Positions 49,517-57,744 of a stretch of 64,000 nt of DNA are shown piece by piece. This DNA comes from Aquiflexum lacus (GTDB lineage Bacteria > Bacteroidota > Bacteroidia > Cytophagales > Cyclobacteriaceae): the NCBI RefSeq assembly GCF_015476655.1, contig NZ_JABFHF010000001.1, forward strand, positions 1-64,000. Direction: 5' to 3'. Under the pieces are notes generated by a model. It made no database searches. It saw only the letters and a program-made list of their open reading frames with translations, and was not told the origin of the DNA. The first letter of the stretch is position 1; every line of letters begins with the position of its first letter. The position numbers were made by a program, and so were the translations under genes.

Positions 49517-50551
49517 ATGAACAAATTTGACCTGTACATGGATGAGCGTTCGAGTGTCCCAAAATACATTCAAATAGTCAAGTCCATCAAAAGTATGATT
49601 ACTGTGGGCAAATTGAAATACGGAGATAAAATTCCCTCTATCAATAACCTGAGTGCAGAATACTATCTTTCAAGGGATACCGTAGAAAAAGCCTATACCA
49701 TTCTCAAAAACCAGGGAATCATAGAGTCTGTCAGAGGGAAGGGATTTTACATCAGTCATCATTCTGACCTGTCCAAATTTAAAATACTGTTGTTATTCAA
49801 CAAACTCAGTGCTTATAAAAAGGAGATTTATAATGCGCTGTTGATTCAATTAGAGGATAGGGCAGAGGTGGTTTTCCAGGTTTACCATTGTGAATATTCC
49901 CTCTTCAAAAAAATCCTGGATCAACAAAAAGAGTCCTATGATTATTACATCATTATGCCTCATTTTAAAAAGGACTGCGAACAAAAAGCCATTGATTTGA
50001 TCAGACAGCTTCCCAAAGAAAAGCTGATTATCTTGGACCATCAGATAGAGGGGATAAACGAATATTTTGGAAGTGTATTCCAGGATTTCAAAATGGATAT
50101 TTATATGGCTTTGAAGCAATTGAAGTCTAAGTTGGAGAAATATCAAAAGCTTGTTTTGGTATTTCCATTTCACTCCAATTATCCTTATCCTGAACAAATA
50201 CTTTTAGGTTTTAAGAAATTTGCGGTAGAGGAAAATTTTGATTTTGAAATAATCCCTGAAATCAGTACTGAAAGAAACCCAATCAAAGGAGAAGCATACG
50301 TGATTATTGAGGAAAATGATCTGGTGAACCTGATTAAAAAGACAAGACAAATTAAAGGGTTGAATATTGGGAAAAATCTTGGAATCCTATCCTATAATGA
50401 AACCCCTCTGAAAGAGGTCCTACAAAAAGGAATAACGGTAATCACCACGGACTTTTCTGCCATGGGAAAGCTTACCGCAGATATGATTTTGAGTAAAGAG
50501 GGGAAAAAGATTAAAAATGAATTTAAGGTAATTGTAAGGGAGTCGCTTTAG
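49517..50551 (+). CDS. GntR-type transcriptional regulator of rhamnose genes
   Basis: A 344-residue protein. The N-terminal GntR winged helix (about 8-75) has KYIQIVKSIKSMITVGKLKYGDKIPSINNLSAEYYLSRDTVEKAYTILKNQGIIESVRGKGFYI (in parts). A C-terminal LacI-like periplasmic-binding fold (about 85-340) has YNALLIQLEDR and FKMDIYMALKQLKSKL, and would bind an effector sugar. It is divergent from rhaD and upstream of the permease. It likely controls the cluster in response to L-rhamnose or a derivative, the usual arrangement in Bacteroidota. Confidence 0.88.
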   Translation: MNKFDLYMDERSSVPKYIQIVKSIKSMITVGKLKYGDKIPSINNLSAEYYLSRDTVEKAYTILKNQGIIESVRGKGFYISHHSDLSKFKILLLFNKLSAYKKEIYNALLIQLEDRAEVVFQVYHCEYSLFKKILDQQKESYDYYIIMPHFKKDCEQKAIDLIRQLPKEKLIILDHQIEGINEYFGSVFQDFKMDIYMALKQLKSKLEKYQKLVLVFPFHSNYPYPEQILLGFKKFAVEENFDFEIIPEISTERNPIKGEAYVIIEENDLVNLIKKTRQIKGLNIGKNLGILSYNETPLKEVLQKGITVITTDFSAMGKLTADMILSKEGKKIKNEFKVIVRESL

Positions 50552-50620
50552 ACAGGACATGACAGGATATCATAATATCCAAGATTTTTGTACTTTTCAA
50601 CCTCGACCCAAAATCAACCT

Positions 50621-52021
50621 ATGGAAAACAATGCAATTCTGCAGGAACCCTCCCGAAAAGGAGAATTTGAACGCCAACCTGTTCCTCCCTATCATTTTAA
50701 GGATTGGAGGAAGTTTTTGGGTATGTATGCCGGGGAACATGCTGCAGGTACTGAATTTGTCATCGGGCCTTTGTTTTTGACTGCGGGTGTTTCGGCTTTT
50801 GACTTGATAGTAGGATTGTTAGTGGGGAATTTTTTGGCGGTGCTGACCTGGCGGTACATTACCACGCCCATTGCGACTGCCGATAGGTTGACACTTTATT
50901 ACAAGTTGGAAAAAATAGCTGGCCGTAAATTGGTTATCGGTTACAATTTGGCCAATGGACTATTGTTTTGTTTTTTGGCGGGGGCAATGATTACTGTTTC
51001 AGCGACGGCAGTAGGGATTCCATTTGATATGCCCATGCCGGCATTGACCGATACAGTGCCAACAAGCATATCATGGGTTTTGGTAGTGTTGGGAGTAGGG
51101 GCAGTGATTTCTGTAGTAGCTGCCAAAGGATATGATGCTGTTTCCAAGTTTTCCAATATTGCAGCACCTTGGATGGTGATGGTGTTTTTGATTGCTGGAA
51201 TAGTGGCCGCCAAAAGATTGGGAGTGACTTCCTTTTCAGACCTTTGGGCGGTTTGGGGAACAGGTTCGGAGCCTTTTCCCGGACAGATCAAATTTACCTT
51301 TTGGCACGTGATGTTCTTTGCTTGGTTTTGCAATGCAGCGATGCACTTAGGGATGTCTGACCTATCCGTTTTACGCTATGCCAATAAAAATACCATTGGA
51401 TGGACGACTGCTGCGGGGATGTATGTCGGGCATTTTATGGCCTGGATCTCGGCTTGTCTTATGTTTGCGCTTTACTTGAGAAGTCCCGAAGCGGCTGCCA
51501 TATTCGCAGGTGGGGGAGTTCCACCCGTGGCACCCGGGCCATTGGCTTATGAGGTGGTAGGTATTGCCGGACTGATATGTGTGGTGGTAGCAGGATGGAC
51601 TACCGCCAACCCAACCATTTACCGGGCTGGATTGGCTTTTCAGGCCATTTTTCCCAAAAGTTCTACAGTCAAAGTCACTTTGGTGACGGGTGGGATTGCG
51701 ACAATTGCCGGGCTATTTCCCGCCTTTGCCATGAAACTACTGGATTTTGTGGCTGTGTATGGGTTTATTCTGGCTCCGATCGGTGCAGTGATTTTCTTTG
51801 AGTATTACTTTTCGGCAAAGTTGGGATTGTCCAAAAACTATGCGCAAGTGAAAGGTACTTCTTTCAATGTAGCCGTCTTGGCTGCTTGGTTGATCAGTAT
51901 GGTGGTGTTTTATGCATGGTCTTTATATCAGGATGTTTTCCTGTCTTTTTTCACTTTGCCAGCCTGGGTGGCCTGTGGATTGTTGTTTTTGTTGTTCAGT
52001 AAAATCTTACAGAAAAAATGA
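50621..52021 (+). CDS. NCS1-family permease in the rhamnose cluster
   Basis: A 466-residue polytopic protein from the ATG at 50621 (MENNAILQEPSRKGEF). About 12 membrane helices; the start PPYHFKDWRKFLGMYAGEHAAGTEFVIGPLFL and the central FWHVMFFAWFCNAAMHLGMSDLSVLRYA fit the cytosine/purine/hydantoin permease (NCS1) fold, which normally moves nucleobases, hydantoin or vitamins by Na+ or H+ symport. Here it follows the rhamnose regulator and no other sugar transporter is in the cluster, so L-rhamnose (or a methyl-pentose) is the inferred substrate. It overlaps a small membrane protein by 4 bp. Confidence 0.85.
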   Translation: MENNAILQEPSRKGEFERQPVPPYHFKDWRKFLGMYAGEHAAGTEFVIGPLFLTAGVSAFDLIVGLLVGNFLAVLTWRYITTPIATADRLTLYYKLEKIAGRKLVIGYNLANGLLFCFLAGAMITVSATAVGIPFDMPMPALTDTVPTSISWVLVVLGVGAVISVVAAKGYDAVSKFSNIAAPWMVMVFLIAGIVAAKRLGVTSFSDLWAVWGTGSEPFPGQIKFTFWHVMFFAWFCNAAMHLGMSDLSVLRYANKNTIGWTTAAGMYVGHFMAWISACLMFALYLRSPEAAAIFAGGGVPPVAPGPLAYEVVGIAGLICVVVAGWTTANPTIYRAGLAFQAIFPKSSTVKVTLVTGGIATIAGLFPAFAMKLLDFVAVYGFILAPIGAVIFFEYYFSAKLGLSKNYAQVKGTSFNVAVLAAWLISMVVFYAWSLYQDVFLSFFTLPAWVACGLLFLLFSKILQKK

Positions 52022-52200
52022 AAAGCACCTACTTTGGCCTATTCGTACTTGTTGTTATGTTTTCATTGGCAATACTGTTTTATCAAGATCTCTTGAACCA
52101 ATCCCAGTTGAACCTTGGTTTGTTGATTTGTACGGTGGGATGGTTTGGAGGATTTGCGGTCTTGAACTTTTTGAAGAGGGGTGGGGGAAGGATGAAGTGA
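52018..52200 (+). CDS. small two-helix membrane protein coupled to the permease
   Basis: A 60-residue protein, MKSTYFGLFVLVVMFSLA..., with two hydrophobic segments (about 5-23 and 31-48) and a basic tail KRGGGRMK. Its ATG overlaps the permease stop (ATGA), indicating translational coupling. Small auxiliary membrane subunits are known for some secondary transporters. No family name is recognised. Confidence 0.7.
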   Translation: MKSTYFGLFVLVVMFSLAILFYQDLLNQSQLNLGLLICTVGWFGGFAVLNFLKRGGGRMK

Positions 52201-52650
52201 AAAGATCGAGAGATTAGAAGCGAGAAGGGAGGTTTTTATTTTAATGGTTTGATTGATGCGAACTTGGAAACAATTAGTTATCGTGGAACTCAAACATCCC
52301 TCAAATATTGATGCATTTGTTGAAGCTAGAAAGAGTTGACTTAGGGGAAGAAGATACAGGGTTTTATTTAGAGAAGCTAAAATAAAATAAACCTGAGGTG
52401 TTTTATGTTTATTTATAAATCCCCCTTATTTATTTCTAAGGTTATGTACAAAAGTTCTTGAATCAAGACCATCTTTTTTTGAATTGAATCGTACTTCATT
52501 CGTTTAAAAAGAACAATATTTTTTTATGATCTTGAATGAGTTTCTTCTATGTATATCGCTTAAAATAAGTTGGTTAGAAAAAAAACTTTGTTAAAAAAAT
52601 TTTTTTTCTTGTAGCATTTATTTATTTTTATTTTAATAATCGAATTGACC
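52201..52650. other. AT-rich intergenic region
   Basis: No convincing gene. A short frame near 52323-52385 (LLKLERVDLGEEDTGFYLEKLK) reads like a protein tail, but has no start or recognisable family. A/T runs dominate 52400-52650. Confidence 0.4.
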
Positions 52651-53316
52651 ATGAAAAGTTGTAATCCTTATATCTTAATTGCAATTTTTATCTCAACTGT
52701 TTTCTGCTTGAATTGTTATGGACAAACTTTTCAAACATATGAAACTAATATCAAATATTATTATGGGTCAATAGATAGAGGTAATTCAACTTTTTTCAAG
52801 TTTTATATTCCAGCTGACCAAATGGCCGTCTTTACATTAAAGACCAAGAGTTATGGGAGTGATTATGACATTTATACATATAATTCATCTAATCTTGGTT
52901 CGGTGATGGAGCAAAGCACTAATCCTGAAAATGAACCTGAACTCATTGTAATGCCTGTTCTGAATTATGGTAGATGGATATATGTTAAAATTCAGAATTA
53001 TGGAAATTATGGTGAATATTACTTTTTTGCACATAATGTAGATATTGGTGAAAAATTCGGAGAAGCTCTAATATTAGCGATGTTGGAAGGAATTTTTTCT
53101 ACTGGCAATGAAGTTGATGATAGAGATTTATCTAGGGGATTAAATGTTGCATCTTCAATTCTTAAAAACTCTAGTTTGGAAGATGCTTCAAGAAGTTATA
53201 TTTTAAATGAATTAACCAATAATTTGAGAAAGGAATTAGGTTATGGTGCAACAGCCGGGTTTTTTGTGAATTTCATTGTCTCACTTTATGATGATATTTT
53301 GAAAAACGTTTGGTAA
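52651..53316 (+). CDS. secreted protein with PPC-like beta domain
   Basis: A 221-residue protein with a signal peptide MKSCNPYILIAIFISTVFC, cleaved near LNCYGQ. A domain of about 80 residues with YYYGSIDRGNSTFFKFYIPADQMAVFTLKTKSYGSDYDIYTYNSSN (in parts) resembles bacterial pre-peptidase C-terminal (PPC) beta sandwiches. A helical C-terminal part (about 120-221) is unassigned. It is very AT-rich relative to its neighbours, suggesting recent acquisition. Confidence 0.65.
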   Translation: MKSCNPYILIAIFISTVFCLNCYGQTFQTYETNIKYYYGSIDRGNSTFFKFYIPADQMAVFTLKTKSYGSDYDIYTYNSSNLGSVMEQSTNPENEPELIVMPVLNYGRWIYVKIQNYGNYGEYYFFAHNVDIGEKFGEALILAMLEGIFSTGNEVDDRDLSRGLNVASSILKNSSLEDASRSYILNELTNNLRKELGYGATAGFFVNFIVSLYDDILKNVW

Positions 53317-53546
53317 AAATTATACTTTTGATGACATTAATAAAGATTTATCGTTTAAATTATTTTAGTAAAAAGCACCCTTGGGAAATTAAAGTTCTTA
53401 GATAGGTAAATTCCTAAATCTTTGAAATATAGGTAGATCGTTGAACAAATGTTATTATTTCTTTGTATTTATTCAAAAATTCCGCCTATCCAAATAGCGG
53501 GCATTAATTGATTCCGCAAATTTTATTGGGGGGATCTTGATCTTAG

Positions 53547-53762
53547 ATGGTGAAAGCCAAACCTATTATTCCAATGAATTTGGGTGGAGTAAAAAGGACA
53601 GCTTCCAGTTCCACTTTTATGATCCCGAAAGGCATTATTGCATTGGAGACGGGGGTGGTGGAAAATGACTCAGTCCTCTTTGAATGGGACGAGGAAAAAT
53701 GGGCATTTTTGAAGTTATTGGGGTTTATAAACCAATTTGAAGGAAAAGTCGGTGAAGGATAA
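53547..53762 (+). CDS. possible small protein, weakly supported
   Basis: A 71-residue frame starting MVKAKPIIPMNLGGVKRTASSS and ending NDSVLFEWDEEKWAFLKLLGFINQFEGKVGEG (in parts). The second half looks protein-like, with Asp/Glu and aromatic residues, and it ends just before a terminator. A competing frame (ILILDGESQTYYSNEFGWSKKD) overlaps it, so the true frame is uncertain; a frameshifted gene is possible. Confidence 0.3.
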   Translation: MVKAKPIIPMNLGGVKRTASSSTFMIPKGIIALETGVVENDSVLFEWDEEKWAFLKLLGFINQFEGKVGEG

Positions 53763-53797
53763 AAAAAAGTCAGCACCTAAATTAAGGTGCTGACTTT
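53761..53797 (-). terminator. terminator of the 53.8 kb gene
   Basis: On the minus strand AAAGTCAGCACCT pairs with AGGTGCTGACTTT around TAATTT and is followed by T-runs. It is 20 bp past the stop of the minus-strand gene. Confidence 0.8.
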
Positions 53798-53816
53798 CTG
53801 TGTATTGAAAGGATAT

Positions 53817-54044
53817 TTAAGCTTCGGCAAACTGATTGCAACCAAAACTGGCACCGGTAATGTATTCGATTGATTTGGTGTCAGGATTGATTGGTTTGCC
53901 GTCATTTAAAACAGGAATGATATATTCCGGATCCATTTTGGATTCAATGTGACTCAATTTATTACATTCCCCGTAATTTTCTTTTTTCGCAACTACTGGC
54001 GCCTGTGGCTCCCAGTAATTACAATTTGAACATACTCTTTCCAT
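53817..54044 (-). CDS. small Cys-rich (zinc-ribbon-like) protein
   Basis: A 75-residue protein starting MERVCSNCNYWEPQAP. CSNC at about residues 5-8 with C27 (YGEC) and C70 (FGCNQF) can form a four-cysteine metal site. No family name is recognised; it appears in its own transcript with a terminator. The function is unknown. Confidence 0.65.
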   Translation of the reverse strand: MERVCSNCNYWEPQAPVVAKKENYGECNKLSHIESKMDPEYIIPVLNDGKPINPDTKSIEYITGASFGCNQFAEA

Positions 54045-54494
54045 AGTTGTTGTCGTTTGGTTTCACTCTATTAAACTCCCATAAAACAGGGTAATGTTTC
54101 AATAAAACCCTGAAAAATAACAGTTTATAATTAAACTAAATAAACACCACGGTAAAACTTACATTAAAACTTGATGAGTGTGTTACTTTAAAAATTCCTA
54201 TCATTGGTAGTGGAGAAAATTGGGATTTACAGTAGAGGGTACGACATTTAATTCCACGTCATACTGAATCCGAGGTACGAGGTAAAAGAACTCAAAGCCT
54301 TACATTAAAGACTCTTATCCCCTATTTTTCTACCCTTTAAATATCAAAAATAGATACCAAATAAATTAGGATTTCGTTTCGTGGGATTCTATAACCCCAT
54401 GATGATGCTCATATTTCAATTGGGTAAACCTCCTAAAAGGTATCCATAAGGACAAAGTAAACTTTTATTTAAAATTTGAAGTAAAAAAAACGAT
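54045..54494. other. intergenic region with REP-like fragment
   Basis: No open frame of note. CGTCATACTGAATCCGAGGT (54257-54276) resembles REP-type palindromic elements. Otherwise AT-rich. Confidence 0.35.
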
Positions 54495-54695
54495 ATGAGA
54501 ACGCTCAATATTTCTATTTCAGAATTTGAATTTAATAAATTTGGCATTAAAAAAGATAGCCTGGCTTTTACAGAATTTGTAGAACTTGTCAGTAGAGAGT
54601 TGATGAAACAGAACCACAACAAGTGTGTGGAATTAGCCGAGAAATATGAGCTATCCACAATGGCAATAGATGAAATCAACGAAGAAGTCAAAGCA
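54495..54695 (+). pseudogene. antitoxin gene split by IS21-family insertion (5' part)
   Basis: It begins MRTLNISISEFEFNKFGIKKDSLAFTEFVELVSRELMKQN and runs to ...EINEEVKA, where the IS starts. Excising the IS and one AAGCA copy joins codon 67 to VRNAKNNR and TGA (57350-57376), restoring a 75-residue protein. The type (MRTLNI..., ...VKAVR) matches Bacteroidota antitoxins that precede PIN-domain toxins. The 3' part is fused to a truncated PIN frame at 57357. Confidence 0.75.
54691..54695. repeat. IS21 target-site duplication, left
   Basis: AAGCA directly before the left IS terminus; repeated at 57345-57349 after the right terminus. Confidence 0.85.
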
Positions 54696-54700
54696 TGGAT

Positions 54701-54875
54701 ATTCCGGAGCATGCTGACCCCTCTTAACCGGAATGTTTTTGAACAGTGAAAGTGGTCTGATTGGCCAGATTCGACTGACATTCCGGCGGATGTTGACCCC
54801 CTAAAGTAAGAATTTTGATAATATTCCGGAGCATATTGATCCCCCTGAGTCAAGATTCCGGAGTATATTGACCCC
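54701..54875 (+). repeat. left-end subterminal repeats (four copies)
   Basis: ATTCCGG(A/C)G(N)AT(N)TTGA(C/T)CCC occurs at 54701-54721, 54780-54800, 54823-54844 and 54855-54875. These are typical multiple IstA-binding sites of IS21 ends. Confidence 0.85.
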
Positions 54876-54936
54876 TCTGATTAATGGTTTTGGTTTTTTT
54901 TAGCGGATACTTTCGATAACCGCTAACTATAATCCG

Positions 54937-56529
54937 ATGGCTGGAAAACCAAAACCAATGAGTCAGATAAAGCAATTGATAATACTTAAAAGACAGGGCA
55001 AGGGAGTCAAAACCATTGCCCGTATTCTGGATATCAGCAAGAATACCGTCAAGACATACCTTTTTAAGCTTGATAAGCTATTGACAGGCAAAAGGGCTGA
55101 GAAGATGACAATATAGGCACTTCTAAACCTTGACGAGCCTGAATTATACACACTTTTTCATCCCGGAAATCCTTCCTATAAAGACTCAAGGTATGAGTAC
55201 TTTAAAGCCAACCTTGGGTATTACCAAAAAGAGTTGGAAAAGACCGGGGTAACCAGAATGCTCCTTTGGGAAGAGTACAGGCAGTCTAATCCAGATGGAT
55301 ACAGCTATTCACAGTTCTGTTTTCATCTTGACCAGCAACAAACAGCAAAAGGAAAACCGACCATGGTGCTGGACCACAAACCAGCGGAGAAACTCTTCAT
55401 AGATTTTGCAGGAAAAACGATTCCCCATATAGACAGAGAGACCGGAGAGGTGATATCATGTCAGCTTTTTGTTGCCTGTCTCCCTTACTCTGATTATGTT
55501 TTTGCCATTGCTGTACCATCCCAGAGCATATCTGATTTTCTTTGTGCTCTCAGCAGGTGTCTGGAAGATTTAGGAGGCGTACCACAGCTTTTGGTTCCTG
55601 ACAACCTGAAGGCTGCTGTGATCAAAGCAGACCGGTATGAGCCTGACATCAACCAGGCTCTTGAAGATTTTGCCAACCACTACGGAACAGCGGTACTTCC
55701 TGCAAGGGTGAGAAAGCCCCAGGATAAAGCTCTGGTGGAAAACCAGGTCAAGATCCTTTATTCAAGGGTATATGCCAAACTCAGGAATATGCAGTTCTTC
55801 GACATGACATCTCTCAATCAGGCCATCAGACTGAAAGTGAAGTCACATAATCAGACAAGAATGCAGAAGAAGCCCTACTGCAGGGAAGAGAAGTTTATCG
55901 CAGATGAAAAAACGCTGTTGGCAAAGCTGCCTGATGAGCGTTTTGAGTTGCGCAGCTACTCGATGCTAAAGGTTGCCAAAAACAACCATATCTATCTGTC
56001 TGCCGACAAACACTATTACAGTGTTCCCCACACCCTTATGGGGTATACCGTAAAAGTTGCATATACAAGATCGATGGTCTACATCTATCATGAAGGCAAG
56101 AAAGTAGCCGTACATTCCAGAAACTTCAAACTTGGGGCTTACTCTACAGTCAAAGAACATCTCTGCTCACATCACCGGCACTACAGGGATAGAAGTCCTG
56201 ATTATTACAGGAATCTTTCCGCTAAGATATCCAAGGTGCTTTATGAGTATGTATGTCTGCTTTTTGAACAGAAAAGATATCCCGAACAGCTCTACAGATC
56301 CTGCGATGGGTTGCTTGCCCTGGCAAGAAAATCAGATACTGAAGCTTTGGAAAAAGCATGTAAAACAGCAATGGAGAATGGAATATTCTCTTACAAGTTT
56401 ATCCAGAACATCATAGAGAACCACATGGAAGACGAATCTATCCAAAGCAACATCACAGCACTGCCCAAGCATCAGAATGTAAGAGGTAAATCATATTACA
56501 GTAATCAACAATCAATAAATTTTGAATAA
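54937..56529 (+). pseudogene. istA: IS21 transposase IstA with in-frame amber
   Basis: The frame from MAGKPKPMSQIKQLI (helix-turn-helix ILDISKNTVKTYL at about 33-45) runs 531 codons, with TAG at 55114-55116 (codon 60) between MTI and ALLNLDEPELY. The remainder is a normal IstA DDE domain: LFIDFAGKTIPH (first Asp), VPDNLKAAV (second Asp), and ALVENQVKIL (Glu). A later methionine at 55234 could still start a truncated 431-residue product lacking the DNA-binding part. CAG to TAG would account for the stop. Confidence 0.9.
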
Positions 56530-56531
56530 CT

Positions 56532-57254
56532 ATGACAAACCAGATCGAATCGCATTTTGCCAGACTCAAGCTGCACGGTATGTCCAAAACATGGACAGCC
56601 ATCAAAGAAACAAGAAAAAACCAAAGTCTATCGCTATCAGAAGGTCTTGAACTGTTGCTGCAGGCCGAAGAGCTTGAAAGGGATAACAGAAGGTTCAGAA
56701 GACTTGAAACGAATGCGGCATTCAGATACAAAGCATCTCTTGAAGAACTCAAGCTCGACAGGACAAGAGGTCTTGATGATATGATGCTTACCACTCTTGC
56801 CACAGGAGAATACACCACCAAAGGAGAGCCTGTACTGATCACAGGAGCCACCGGCTGTGGTAAAAGCTATCTGGCATCTGCGCTGGGACATCAGGCTTGT
56901 ATCCTGGGATATAAAGCCGCTTACTTCAATACACAGAAGTTGATGCTCAAAACCAAAATGGCAAGACTTGAAGGTACAGTAATGAAATTCTTTGATAAAC
57001 TCGCCAAGGCAGATCTCCTGATCATTGATGACTTTGGTCTGACACACTTGGAAAAACAGCAACAGATGGACTTTATGGAAATGGTTGAAGACAGACACGG
57101 GAAAAAATCAACAATCATTGCCAGTCAGCTACCTGTGTCAAGTTGGTATGATATCATAGGAGAAGAGACAATTGCAGATGCTATTCTTGATAGATTGGTC
57201 CATTCTTCCTACAGAATAGAGTTAAAAGGAGAAAGTCTCAGAAAAAAAATGTAA
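56532..57254 (+). CDS. istB: IS21 helper ATPase IstB
   Basis: A 240-residue AAA ATPase. Walker A GATGCGKS is at 105-112, Walker B DLLIIDDFGLTHL at about 156-168, sensor SQLPVSSWYDIIGE, and arginine-finger AILDRLVHSSYRIEL. The N-terminal helices (FARLKLHGMSKTWTAI) fit IstB. It regulates IstA strand transfer. It starts 2 bp after istA and appears intact. Confidence 0.95.
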   Translation: MTNQIESHFARLKLHGMSKTWTAIKETRKNQSLSLSEGLELLLQAEELERDNRRFRRLETNAAFRYKASLEELKLDRTRGLDDMMLTTLATGEYTTKGEPVLITGATGCGKSYLASALGHQACILGYKAAYFNTQKLMLKTKMARLEGTVMKFFDKLAKADLLIIDDFGLTHLEKQQQMDFMEMVEDRHGKKSTIIASQLPVSSWYDIIGEETIADAILDRLVHSSYRIELKGESLRKKM

Positions 57255-57297
57255 AATTGTCAGTCTAACAGATTATAGAACCAAACCCATTTTTAGA

Positions 57298-57339
57298 GGG
57301 GTCAATATGCCCGGAACAGGGGTCAGTATTGTCCGGAAT
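57298..57339 (-). repeat. right-end subterminal repeats (two copies)
   Basis: GGGGTCAATATGCCCGGAA (57298-57316) and GGGGTCAGTATTGTCCGGAA (57319-57338) are the inverted counterparts of the left-end repeats. Confidence 0.8.
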
Positions 57340-57344
57340 ATCCA

Positions 57345-57349
57345 AAGCA
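57345..57349. repeat. IS21 target-site duplication, right
   Basis: AAGCA after the right terminus, matching 54691-54695. Confidence 0.85.
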
Positions 57350-57356
57350 GTAAGGA

Positions 57357-57389
57357 ATGCAAAAAATAATCGTTGACACAAATGAATAA
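57357..57389 (+). pseudogene. remnant of a PIN-domain toxin (first 10 codons)
   Basis: ATG overlapping the antitoxin 3' end encodes MQKIIVDTNE then TAA. IIVDTN with the conserved first Asp is the hallmark start of PIN-domain RNase toxins (normally followed by LWISF...). The gene is cut after DTN, so only the N-terminal strand survives. Confidence 0.65.
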
Positions 57390-57420
57390 AAGTTACACCA
57401 ACTCCATTTGCCCCACCTTT

Positions 57421-57428
57421 TATCTTTG
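57421..57428 (+). promoter_or_regulatory. -7 box for the RHH antitoxin gene
   Basis: TATCTTTG is a perfect TAnnTTTG match, 16 bp before the first ATG. Confidence 0.5.
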
Positions 57429-57444
57429 AATTAAGCAAAAACTT

Positions 57445-57690
57445 ATGAGATATATGAAAACACTTTGTTTAAAACTTGAGCAGCGTATTTTCCAGGAAAC
57501 TGAGGAGTTATCAGGAAAAATGGAATCCTCAAGAAATAGATATATTAATCAGGCTATTGATTTTTACAATAAGATCCAAAAAAGAAAGATGCTTGAAAAA
57601 AAAATTTTTGCTAAAGAATCGGAACTTGTAAGGGAAGAGTCCATGAAAGTTTTGGCAGAATTTGATTCTTTCGCTGTTCGATATTTGTAA
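57445..57690 (+). CDS. ribbon-helix-helix antitoxin (MazE-like), orphan
   Basis: An 81-residue protein starting MRYMKTLCLKLEQRIFQETEELSG, with SSRNRYINQAIDFYNKIQKRK at about 29-49. This RHH antitoxin type usually precedes a PemK/MazF toxin in Bacteroidota. The frame ends with AEFDSFAVRYL, which deviates from the family tail. The downstream 55 bp contain only a GAGGATT/AATCCTC palindrome, so the toxin is missing. Confidence 0.75.
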   Translation: MRYMKTLCLKLEQRIFQETEELSGKMESSRNRYINQAIDFYNKIQKRKMLEKKIFAKESELVREESMKVLAEFDSFAVRYL

Positions 57691-57708
57691 TGTCGAACCC
57701 CAGATAAT

Positions 57709-57725
57709 GAGGATTTGTAATCCTC
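57709..57725. repeat. GAGGATT-tgt-AATCCTC palindrome
   Basis: A 17-bp stem-loop between the orphan antitoxin and the ebo operon's 3' end. It may be the scar of a deletion or a terminator for eboF. Confidence 0.5.
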
Positions 57726-57744
57726 CTCTCTAAACTTTTACAAA

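Larger units (their letters stand above)
54696..57344. mobile_element. IS21-family insertion sequence, 2649 bp
   Basis: Terminal inverted repeats start TGGATATTCCGGA at both ends (54696-54708; 57332-57344 reversed). A direct AAGCA duplication flanks it. It carries istA (with an amber codon) and istB on the plus strand, and subterminal transposase-binding repeats on each side. IS21 elements move by a cut-and-paste/circle pathway needing IstA and IstB. It interrupts an antitoxin gene. Confidence 0.93.

Noticed and set aside
52323-52385. Frame ending LLKLERVDLGEEDTGFYLEKLK
   Set aside because: No start codon context, no family recognised, and no longer frame; could be a gene tail but cannot be supported.
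43252-55116. Programmed TAG recoding shared by the peptide and istA genes
   Set aside because: Similar neighbouring bases at two sites are not enough; the third case is TAA, and simple point mutation explains all three.
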